42,224 nt of DNA from positions 73,761-115,984 of the forward strand of contig MGGC01000038.1 of NCBI GenBank assembly GCA_001792215.1, written 5' to 3'. The DNA is from Candidatus Woesebacteria bacterium RIFCSPHIGHO2_01_FULL_38_10 (GTDB taxonomy: Bacteria; Patescibacteriota; Microgenomatia; UBA8517). Positions 34,161 through 42,224 of the stretch are shown piece after piece. Position 1 is the stretch's first letter; the number at the start of each line of letters is the position of its first letter. The notes beneath the pieces were generated by a model that saw only the letters and a program-made list of their open reading frames with translations, did not search any database and was not told the DNA's origin. The position numbers were made by a program, and so were the translations under genes.

Positions 34161-34188
34161 ACTATCAATACATCGATGTATTGATAGT
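34161..34188. promoter_or_regulatory. Perfect 28-bp palindrome ACTATCAATACATCGATGTATTGATAGT, then TATTGATA(G/A) x3
   Basis: Direct reading; shares AATACATCGATGTATT with 33678-33697. Confidence 0.7.
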
Positions 34189-34262
34189 ATTGATAATATT
34201 GATAGTTTTACCGGGGATAAATACTACAAAATATTACAAAACTACAAACAGAAATCTAATTT

Positions 34263-34886
34263 TCACTTAAACATCGCGATTGTGAAGTCGCGCTTTCGAT
34301 AATGATGGCGAAATATGATTTTTGAGGTTAGAGTAAAGCAAAACCTCAAAATCTCAAGTGAATTTGCGTAGAACACCCTATTAACGTTCTTATTTTCAGG
34401 CTGAGGATAACCCCCTGACATATTAAAAGCAACCACCTCTCTGGCATACTCCCACATTATTTCTATTGCCTTTTTTCGATATCTTATCGAATTAGAAGGG
34501 TTCGAATTTAAAGCACCGCAACAAAGTACAACGTCAAATTTTTGCCTAAGAGGATTTTTTATATAATCCCTCACTAAGAAATGCACCCTTAGCTTTTTCT
34601 TAATATTAATTCGGTTTTTGTAAGTATCTTTTGCAACTTTAATAAACTCCGGAACTATATCGATACCTATATACTCAAAATGTTTACTTTTTTCCAAGAT
34701 ATAGGGAATTATATCTCCAAACCCACACCCAACATCCAAAACACTTTTTCCCTCAAAATCAAGGTCGGCAATAAGTTGTTTATAATGAACTTCGGCGGCC
34801 TCTTTCGAAACCCAGTGAAGGGCTCTTGGCGAAACACCATATTTTTTAAAGGATTTCTGATAACTCCTAATTTTCTTATTCAACAT
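34263..34886 (-). CDS. SAM-dependent methyltransferase (start re-assigned to MLNKKIRS)
   Basis: 'KSVLDVGCGFGDIIPYILEKSKHFEYIGIDIVPEFIKVAK'. Confidence 0.82.
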   Translation of the reverse strand: MLNKKIRSYQKSFKKYGVSPRALHWVSKEAAEVHYKQLIADLDFEGKSVLDVGCGFGDIIPYILEKSKHFEYIGIDIVPEFIKVAKDTYKNRINIKKKLRVHFLVRDYIKNPLRQKFDVVLCCGALNSNPSNSIRYRKKAIEIMWEYAREVVAFNMSGGYPQPENKNVNRVFYANSLEILRFCFTLTSKIIFRHHYRKRDFTIAMFK

Positions 34887-34914
34887 ACCTACTATTGTAA
34901 ATAGTATACGGGAT

Positions 34915-35990
34915 ATGAACGAAACTCCAGTAAGGACTCCAAAAGAAACCAAGTTTAAAGAGCCTCAAACTAAATTAAGTAAGATGTTTTGGACAGACGG
35001 GGAGGCACGGCTGGTAGGTAATTTTCTCAGGGGTAATCCAACTGAGATAGTCGAGGCGGAGGCAAAAAGACCCCTGTGGGAAGAAGTAAAATACCAACTG
35101 ATTTTGAAGACGAAGAAATTCCTGCTCTTCTTATCAGAGCTCAAGGATTTGTTAAGAACTTAAGCCCGAATCCGCTTCTTTCATTCCCACAAACTCCTTC
35201 TAAAGAAAATGTCCCGAAAACTGAATACACTTATTCTGTAAAAAAAAGATCGCAGGTTATCTTACAACTAGTTGAACCTCTATTTAGAAGATTCGGAATT
35301 TGGAGCACTGATGAATCAAGAAGAATTACTGCCTACGGAGGATTAAAGAAGCAAAGATAAGTCAAATTTTTTCCAGGCTGAATTGCTGGGCCAAGAAGTT
35401 GAGAGAGAAGGGCTTATTTCTCCTGAAGAAGGAGGGCCTTCTCTTATTGATGCAATTTACGCACCTAGATTCGAAAAAATTAAAGACCCATCTGATAAAA
35501 GAGTTAGAAGAAGTCTGGCTCATGAAATCGTTCATGCTCTTCGCGCCCTTTCCAATCGAAATTTCTGGAGAGATGTCCAAGACGAAGCCGAGCTTTTTGG
35601 TTTAAGAAAACCGGATTCTGATGAGAAGAAAAAACATATTGGAGGGTTTTACGTAGCCTCAAATATGCAAGGAGCTGAAGCGGTAGGAGAATTACTTGCA
35701 GCAGTGAGCGAACATAAGGCAGCCTATCAATCAGAACCTACTATAAAAATTTACTACCTGAATTATCTCAAAGACTACAAGTTACTATCGATAAATTTAA
35801 AAATGAGGAAAGACCCAAAAAAACTAGATATTTGACAGCCAAGCTTACCTTAGTTCATCATCTAGAACAGCTGAAAAATCTCGGATACGCTGATATTGAG
35901 GCGATTGATTTAGTTGCTTTAGGTTCCGGATACGTGAGCTTGGAAAAAGCACCAGAGCTTATTAAGCTTGGAGTTATCCAGCAGGAATAA
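34915..35990 (+). pseudogene. Frameshifted gene for a putative HExxH zinc metallopeptidase
   Basis: Four overlapping frames join into one protein; 'RRSLAHEIVHALRAL' motif; shifts near 35090, 35350 and 35745. Confidence 0.6.
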
Positions 35991-36042
35991 TATGGAAAAA
36001 TGCAACAAGTAGTTAGAAATATTTCCAATTGGCTAACTTCTC

Positions 36043-36939
36043 CTAGTGAGTCCGGCTTTCGTATAGAAGCTCAAAATATTTGATAATTTCCAAAGCAGCG
36101 TTTACTCCGGTAAACTCCTCTAATCCTCTGAACTGAGGACCTCTATTAATTTCAAGCACATAAGCTCGATGTGTTTTTTTATGAAGCATAATATCAACTC
36201 CGGCAATTTCTGTATGGTTTATTCTACTCAATTTCTCCGCTATTTCCCGTATATCAGAATTTTTATTTAAATCAAAAGACTCCCCCTTTGCACCCCGGCT
36301 GATATTACTCCTAAAATCTCCCTGAGAAGGAGTCCTTTTCATGGCTCCAATAGCTCGGTATCCAACCGTAAAAACTCTGATATCTCCGTCGTTGGGAATA
36401 AATTCGCGAATTTGGAAAGAAACAGAAGCCTTATCCTTAAGAATCACCCTTTTAATTTCCTTATAGGAATTAACTTTACTTACCCCGAGTCCTCTCTGAC
36501 CGTAACTGTTTTTTATAACAACCGGAAAATTAAAATCTTTTAAAGCCTCTCTTAAGGTCTTAATAGAAAGAACTATGCTCGTCTTGGGAAACCTTATTCC
36601 AAGTTCAATTTGTTTAATCAATTCAGAAGTCGGAGTAAAATAAACTTTATAGGCAGGATCAATCATCTTAAACTCAACTATCTTTGTTCCAAAGTTTTTA
36701 TGAAGATAGTCGCAGCTTATATACCACTCCCATTTCCTCTCGCCAACCGTAAGAAGATAGATAAGATTATACTTTTGCAAATCTAAACCCCCAACAGCGG
36801 GTTTAAAAAAATTTTTTGCGGTTCTAATTATGAGATCATAACTTGAACAATTATCAACAATATGTCCGCGTCTCCCCCCTTCTTCTTTTAACCTATTTGT
36901 CTGTCCGCTAGTTACCTTACCTACAATAAGAATTTTCAT
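36043..36939 (-). CDS. RimK-like ATP-grasp ligase (2)
   Basis: 'FPVVIKNSYGQRGLGVSKVNSYKE', 'QIREFIPNDGDIRVFTVGYRAIGAMKR', 'AGVDIMLHKKTHRAYVLEINRGPQFRGLE'. Confidence 0.88.
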   Translation of the reverse strand: MKILIVGKVTSGQTNRLKEEGGRRGHIVDNCSSYDLIIRTAKNFFKPAVGGLDLQKYNLIYLLTVGERKWEWYISCDYLHKNFGTKIVEFKMIDPAYKVYFTPTSELIKQIELGIRFPKTSIVLSIKTLREALKDFNFPVVIKNSYGQRGLGVSKVNSYKEIKRVILKDKASVSFQIREFIPNDGDIRVFTVGYRAIGAMKRTPSQGDFRSNISRGAKGESFDLNKNSDIREIAEKLSRINHTEIAGVDIMLHKKTHRAYVLEINRGPQFRGLEEFTGVNAALEIIKYFELLYESRTH

Positions 36940-37808
36940 ACTGCGTACTTCAAAGCATGCTCCAGATAAAGCCTGCCGATATTTTTGCCAGTTGCCTTCT
37001 CCATTCCCACAAACCCGGCCGTATGGTTAACCTCCAAAATATAACGCTTGCCACTCTCATCAATAAGAATATCAACTCCGCCAACACTCATATTAACCGC
37101 CCTCAATGCGTATTTTGCCAGCCTTTTCCCCTCCTCATCCAAATCATGCAGCTCAACCGATCCTCCTAAAGAAAAATTGGCTCTAAACTCCCCCTTCTTG
37201 GGGATACGGCGCATAATGAAAACGTTCTCTCCAATTATTAAACACCTTAAATCGTATTTATAAGGTATAAATTCCTGAATGATATAGCTTTTGGCCAATT
37301 TTCCCTGATCAACTAGCTGCCTTATCAGAACATCCAAACTATCTTTACTATCTACCCTAAAAACACTTGCACCTTTGCCCGACCTTACTGATTTAACAAC
37401 CACTGGGTAGCCTATCTTCTCAGCACTTTCTTGGTATTTTGAAAAGTCTCTTACATAGGCCGTATCCGGAACCAAAATCCCCTTAATTGATAACTTTATA
37501 AGATCAGTTACTTTATCAATTGAGTACCTATGTTCAAGAAAATTATTATCAAAAACCCGAACATCCTTACCTCGCAAATTATTAATCAAAACTGATATTG
37601 TTTTAATCGAATTAAAAATTCCCCGCATGATAATAACATCTGTTTGCAAATCAGAAAGTTGAGGAATAAAAAAACTGTCCTCCTTGAGAATGAAGCCGAA
37701 ATTCTTTAAATCAATGAGTTCAAAATCGTGCCCCAAAGCCTTAACTTCCTCTTCAATTCTTTTATTTTCGACCAAGGATAAAAGTGTTGTAATTAAGCTA
37801 ATCTTCAT
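36936..37808 (-). CDS. RimK-like ATP-grasp ligase (1)
   Basis: 'YPVVVKSVRSGKGASVFRV', 'QEFIPYKYDLRCLIIGENVFIMRRIPKKGEFRANFSLGG', 'GGVDILIDESGKRYILEVNHTAGF'. Confidence 0.88.
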   Translation of the reverse strand: MKISLITTLLSLVENKRIEEEVKALGHDFELIDLKNFGFILKEDSFFIPQLSDLQTDVIIMRGIFNSIKTISVLINNLRGKDVRVFDNNFLEHRYSIDKVTDLIKLSIKGILVPDTAYVRDFSKYQESAEKIGYPVVVKSVRSGKGASVFRVDSKDSLDVLIRQLVDQGKLAKSYIIQEFIPYKYDLRCLIIGENVFIMRRIPKKGEFRANFSLGGSVELHDLDEEGKRLAKYALRAVNMSVGGVDILIDESGKRYILEVNHTAGFVGMEKATGKNIGRLYLEHALKYAV

Positions 37809-37809
37809 A

Positions 37810-39135
37810 TCAGTTTGCTTTTTTTACAGCCTCCTCTTTTTCATCTTTTGTTATATCGGGATTGACTAAAAGTCCTTTTAAACTTTTTCTGCCAATAATT
37901 ACGGGAAACTTTAATGCAGTTCTTTTGGCAATTGATGCAGGAGTAGTAATTTTTCTTCCTGCCAACCAAAAGCTTAAATTAATTACCGGCCTTTTCTCCT
38001 TGCCAAATGAGCTTCTTACAGTCTTTGTCCAAAGAATATTATCATCTTTTAAAAGTCCAAGCTCACTGGCCAAACCTTCATTAATAGAAGTTCTCCAGGC
38101 ACCGGTATCAATTTTAGCAGTAACTTTTACCTTCTTTCCCCAGGCATTTACTATCTTTACTGTCTCAAACACCTTAACAGTTTTTATCCCCTCCTCAGCC
38201 TTAACCCTATCAGCAAATCTCTCTGCAAAAAGGGCTTTGGCAATTTTAACTCCGTGTTCACTATCCTTTACCGCCAAACCCATAACCCTGTCAAGCCTTC
38301 TTCTTAAACCAGCTTCATTGGCCAACTGAATTGACAATCCCGGCTGATAATTAAGTTCAAGTATCATCGGACCTTTTTCAGGATGAAGAACAACGTCAGC
38401 CCCAAAATAGCCTAAATTTGCGGCATTTCCGGCCTCAACCGCAATCTCCAACATCTCTGTCCAGTTGGGTATCTTTATACCATTTAACTTTCTTTTTGTT
38501 CCCGGTTTATAATAGATATACTCTGAGTGCCAAAAAGCTTGAGTGGTAATTCCGGTTGCAATATCAATTCCAACCGCAATTGCTCCTTGATGAAGATTAG
38601 CTCTGCCACCTGATTCTTTAGTAGGAAGTCTGAGCATGGCCATCACCGGAATTTTATTGAAAACAATGACCCTGATATCTGGAGTTCCCCGAAAGGCGTA
38701 TTTCTTAAAGGCTTTATGTCTTCCCACATACTCTTCAATATAAGCACTATCTGGCACATTGCCAACTGAAAATGCTCCCTCCAAAACATCCAAAACATGG
38801 ATTTTTAAATCCTCGATAGTAACCTTTTTCCGTTGAGTCGTTATCCAACCGCTACCGTCCTTGGTACGCTTCTTGACAACAATGATACCCTCACCTCCTA
38901 ATCCTTTTGAGGGTTTCAAAGCAAAGGAGTCAGGAAGTTTACCCCAATTAAAGTTTTTAATCTTTAAAGGTTTGCTAAATTTTGTATATATTGCGGGAAC
39001 TGGTATGCCAGCTTTTGACAAAACCTTTTTTGTTTTTATTTTTGAACTGGCGATGCTTCTTCCTCGGGCTTTATTAAAGGGATAGGAAAAAAGCTGCGTC
39101 CGGGCATTTAAACCTAAAATATCAGAAAACCGCAT
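37810..39135 (-). CDS. ATP-grasp (alpha-L-glutamate-ligase-related) fused to RimB-like retropepsin-fold protease
   Basis: N-terminal 'GLNARTQLFSYPFNKARGRSIASSKIKTKKVLSKAGIPVPAIY', 'ALKPSKGLGGEGI', 'MILELNYQPGLSIQLAN'; C-terminal 'VKVTAKIDTGAWRTSINEGLASELGL...FPVIIGRKSLKGLLVNPD'. Confidence 0.85.
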   Translation of the reverse strand: MRFSDILGLNARTQLFSYPFNKARGRSIASSKIKTKKVLSKAGIPVPAIYTKFSKPLKIKNFNWGKLPDSFALKPSKGLGGEGIIVVKKRTKDGSGWITTQRKKVTIEDLKIHVLDVLEGAFSVGNVPDSAYIEEYVGRHKAFKKYAFRGTPDIRVIVFNKIPVMAMLRLPTKESGGRANLHQGAIAVGIDIATGITTQAFWHSEYIYYKPGTKRKLNGIKIPNWTEMLEIAVEAGNAANLGYFGADVVLHPEKGPMILELNYQPGLSIQLANEAGLRRRLDRVMGLAVKDSEHGVKIAKALFAERFADRVKAEEGIKTVKVFETVKIVNAWGKKVKVTAKIDTGAWRTSINEGLASELGLLKDDNILWTKTVRSSFGKEKRPVINLSFWLAGRKITTPASIAKRTALKFPVIIGRKSLKGLLVNPDITKDEKEEAVKKAN

Positions 39136-39216
39136 AAATATAGGGCAAAATTCAAATTAGAACTAAAAACTTTCAGTTTTGATCTGTTTTGAGTTTTGCA
39201 TTTTGAGTTTTGCAGT

Positions 39217-40146
39217 TCAGCCCGAAATAAGTTTTCTGAATCTCCAAATTTCCATAAACCTTAAACCCACATACTTGCCTAACAAAAAGTCAAAAACAAA
39301 GATTGATAAAATCCAGACTTCAGGATTAAGAAGGGCAAATTCCTGAACACTCTTGGTTGCCAGCAAGACAAAAGAGGTAAGTGCCAAAATCAAAGTTTCT
39401 AAAGCTAAACTCATTGCAACTTTAACCGACTTTCCCAGTTGAACTTTACTAAAGTCCTCTGATAAAAGAACCAATACCAAAACCGGAAATATTGAGACAC
39501 TGCTTATATCAGGACTTTTTATATAAGGCGCTAAAAAAAGAAGAAATAAAATACTCAATACAACAAAATGAAGCATGAGAGCCATTCTGGGTAGGTACTG
39601 AAGTTTAATAATGGACAACCTTCGCAAAACCATACGAAAGAACGTTGAGACAAAAACAATGAGCAAAAATATGATTATTCCGACTATCGGTCCGGTTGCT
39701 ACAAAACTTACGGACAAGGCCGCCGGTAAAAAAATTCCAAAACCTCTTATTCCGATCAGATGTCTGGCTGCGGCAATCAAAGCAGCCACACCGGGAATAA
39801 GTAAAAGCAGAACTATTGTGTTAGGCGGAACGCCGGAGGCAACCGCTCCCCGAATTGCGTATTTTATGAGGTTGTAAGGCAGAACCGCACCTAATTTCTG
39901 TTCGTTGAGCAGCCTGGTCAGAGGTTCAACTGTCTCTTCTGTTTCACGGGTAATATCTGCCCGAGGAGCGGACGTTGGTTCAACTTTTTTTGCCTTTTCC
40001 AATATGGTGGAAGAAGCGGTTGCTTCTTCCTGTGAAATCTCTTCAGGCTCTTGAAGTGTATTTTTTTGAGCCAAGATTGGCAACACTTCAAAGAAAAAAA
40101 GAAAAAAGAAAAAAAAAGTTGTTGACAAAAAAATAATTTTCTTCAT
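39217..40146 (-). CDS. 7TM protein similar to the membrane region of 7TM-transglutaminase proteins
   Basis: Signal peptide; 'GVPPNTIVLLLLIPGVAALIAAARHLIGIRGFGIFLPAALSVSFVATG' plus further TM helices. Confidence 0.75.
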   Translation of the reverse strand: MKKIIFLSTTFFFFFLFFFEVLPILAQKNTLQEPEEISQEEATASSTILEKAKKVEPTSAPRADITRETEETVEPLTRLLNEQKLGAVLPYNLIKYAIRGAVASGVPPNTIVLLLLIPGVAALIAAARHLIGIRGFGIFLPAALSVSFVATGPIVGIIIFLLIVFVSTFFRMVLRRLSIIKLQYLPRMALMLHFVVLSILFLLFLAPYIKSPDISSVSIFPVLVLVLLSEDFSKVQLGKSVKVAMSLALETLILALTSFVLLATKSVQEFALLNPEVWILSIFVFDFLLGKYVGLRFMEIWRFRKLISG

Positions 40147-40486
40147 AGTCTATTCTGGAAGATTTCGGACCTTCCGGAACTTACCCAGAAACTTGATTGA
40201 TAATCAATTATATAACCCAGGAAGTCAAGTATCCATATTTAGGGAGAGGCTTCAACGTCGTTTTGTCGGATAAAATATTCAAGTCCTACTAGATTAACAA
40301 TATAGAAAGTAATGGCTGAGTCAGAGACGGTCAGAGTATAAGGTCATTATAAGCATCGGCTTGACCGTCGGGGTTACACACAACTATAGCATCTATATCA
40401 AATTGAGTAAGCATCAAGTAAGTCTATTCATCAAACTGCTAACCATAAGGCTGGTCGCCAAGATACTGAATGTGCACATCAAGACC

Positions 40487-42224
40487 CTACGGTGCCAGTT
40501 CCCTAAAGCGAGCGTGTCTTTCCCCTAAGCTGGCAGGAAAGTTCATAAGAAGATCAGGCGCAAACTTAAAGGTTTCTGCCGGAGTTATGGCGTTATTGGG
40601 AAGATCCCTGTCCATAACCAAAGTTCCCTGGCTAACCACTGATCCGCGCAGCAAAAGCGTCAAATCAGATCCTTGTACATCGGTGGTCAGAAAGTCTCTT
40701 TGGGCAAAATATAACCCTTCCATTTCAGTTACACTCTCATCAACGGTTATATTCCCGTCGGTAATCAAAAGCAGTAAACCCGTCCCATCAGTCAGATTAA
40801 TATTTTTATCGATTTTAACACTACCTCCTTGAACAAAGACAACTACTTTTCTTGAGCCGATATTCAAAGAAGCGTCTCCATCAGTCAAAGTTAAATCAGA
40901 GGGATTAGAATATTGATAGTAGTAATAGCCGCTTCCGGAAGGATATTCTGTTCCTCCGGATAATAAATTACTTTCAGTAACTGTCGGGCCAAGGCTAGCC
41001 AAACTTACACTGGTAGGAATTTTATCCCGGAAAAATTGATAGGTGTATGTATCCCCTCCGTAATCAGATCCTTCCACCACCCATCCCGGCCGAGAAGGTC
41101 CGTTTCCTGCTCCCCAGGAAACGTTTCCTCCTCTTCCAGCTGAGGGAATTCCGGCTGCCTCTTCAGGGGTGCCGGATGTATTTTTAACAAGATATGGATC
41201 ACAGGGTGGCGAATTCAGAGGGCAGCCTCCGGCAATTTGGGAAATTACATCGCCTCCGGATAATACATCCCCGTTTTCCACCTGGAACCAGGGCGGAGGA
41301 TTAATTACGCTAACCTGAGACGAATCATCACATATCGGACGACCTTCCATTACCATACTTGCATTAATAGTAGCATCCGGAGGACTTACTCCCTCGCCGT
41401 AAACATCCGTTCGGTAAGGCGAACTCCCATCGCTTCCCGGATTAACACTGGCAATTGATGTATTGCTTGAGGAAAAGTTAACTCTGTCAATGGCAATATT
41501 TGTAGGTTTATCAATATTGGTTGCCCAAAGCTGGTCAGTGGTCATTAGTTCAATTACCGTGTTTGCCGGCAATAAGTTAAAGGTACACCAGGCGCAACTA
41601 TTCCAAAGGCCACCAGTATAACCCCAATTTGAGGTTGTACAAACTCCTCTGGTTCTGACCCGACCATAATAAGTTCTGTTGGAAGTTAAGCCCCAGGTGG
41701 TGTAATTACACATTCCATCACTACACTGAAAAAAGGCTGAACTTTGCCACCAGGAATTATATACATAAGGAGCTGAGAAACTGGGTTCATTATCCACCTG
41801 TAACTGATACTCGGAAACAAATCGCCCACCGTCAGCATCCCAAACCCTGGGCCATTGCCAATTTATCCACCAATTACCGGTTTCCCTATTACAACCCCAA
41901 TCAGGCGGATCTCGGGGGCGAGGCTGGCTGCAGATTCCAGGAGTCGGAGTGGCTGTGGGGGGTACCGCTGTTGGCCGAGGCGTGTTGGTGGGTGCACCCG
42001 GAGTATTGGTTGGTCCTCCGGGAGTATTAGTCGGAGGTGGTGGTGCAGTAATTGTCAAGATAGAACTATCCGAACAAACAGCCACCTCAGAGATACCTGA
42101 ATTCATTATCACTTGAGCCGAGACAGTTGTAGTTCCTCCCGCTAAATGAGTTGCTGTCGTCGTATAAGGAACACTACTTTTACTACTGGAAGTAAGCGTG
42201 GCCACAGAAATATTTGATGAGTTA
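40487..42224 (-). CDS. Large surface protein with TNTPG stalk (partial; frame stays open at the window edge)
   Basis: 'TNTPGGPTNTPGAPTNTPRPTAVPPTATPTPG', aromatic/Cys-rich domain, C-terminal beta-rich 'GGSVKIDKNINLTDGTGLLLLITDGNITVDESV'. Confidence 0.75.
   Translation of the reverse strand, partial: NSSNISVATLTSSSKSSVPYTTTATHLAGGTTTVSAQVIMNSGISEVAVCSDSSILTITAPPPPTNTPGGPTNTPGAPTNTPRPTAVPPTATPTPGICSQPRPRDPPDWGCNRETGNWWINWQWPRVWDADGGRFVSEYQLQVDNEPSFSAPYVYNSWWQSSAFFQCSDGMCNYTTWGLTSNRTYYGRVRTRGVCTTSNWGYTGGLWNSCAWCTFNLLPANTVIELMTTDQLWATNIDKPTNIAIDRVNFSSSNTSIASVNPGSDGSSPYRTDVYGEGVSPPDATINASMVMEGRPICDDSSQVSVINPPPWFQVENGDVLSGGDVISQIAGGCPLNSPPCDPYLVKNTSGTPEEAAGIPSAGRGGNVSWGAGNGPSRPGWVVEGSDYGGDTYTYQFFRDKIPTSVSLASLGPTVTESNLLSGGTEYPSGSGYYYYQYSNPSDLTLTDGDASLNIGSRKVVVFVQGGSVKIDKNINLTDGTGLLLLITDGNITVDESVTEMEGLYFAQRDFLTTDVQGSDLTLLLRGSVVSQGTLVMDRDLPNNAITPAETFKFAPDLLMNFPASLGERHARFRELAP

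Noticed and set aside
1-42224. CRISPR arrays, rRNA operons, prophage structural modules, integrases
   Set aside because: No regularly spaced repeats, rRNA signatures, recombinase motifs or capsid/tail/terminase motifs were seen.

Overview
The window reads as a chromosomal segment of an uncultured ultra-small bacterium, probably Candidatus Patescibacteria/CPR and Microgenomates-like. That assignment is inferred from short proteins, reduced ribosomal proteins, N-terminally anchored surface proteins and TP-rich stalks; no search was run. Core content: hisS, rpmE, an RF1-like release factor, four tRNAs (Tyr, Thr, Thr, Trp), rpmG, rpsU, rnhB, secE-nusG, rplK-rplA and rplJ-rplL. Between the core blocks are orphan operons, a VapBC-like pair, decayed genes, REP-like palindromes and a RAYT transposase remnant. 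The main leads are: (1) a four-gene minus-strand cassette (36043-40146) with an ATP-grasp ligase fused to a retropepsin-like RimB domain, two stand-alone RimK-like ATP-grasps and a 7TM protein resembling the membrane part of 7TM-transglutaminase proteins; (2) a trp/his-type attenuator with an unannotated 30-codon leader peptide (WHRRH) upstream of a cluster ending in hisS (1231-1420); (3) an RF1-like protein lacking domain 1, encoded in the same frame as rpmE across a single UAA; (4) a TrpR-like regulator flanked by perfect 20-bp and 28-bp palindromes with a common 16-bp core; (5) a decayed SDR gene, formerly coupled by ATGA overlap, truncated at tRNA-Trp; (6) a partial rnhB duplication with a 27-nt exact match. 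No CRISPR array or rRNA was seen. All family names come from reading motifs by eye.
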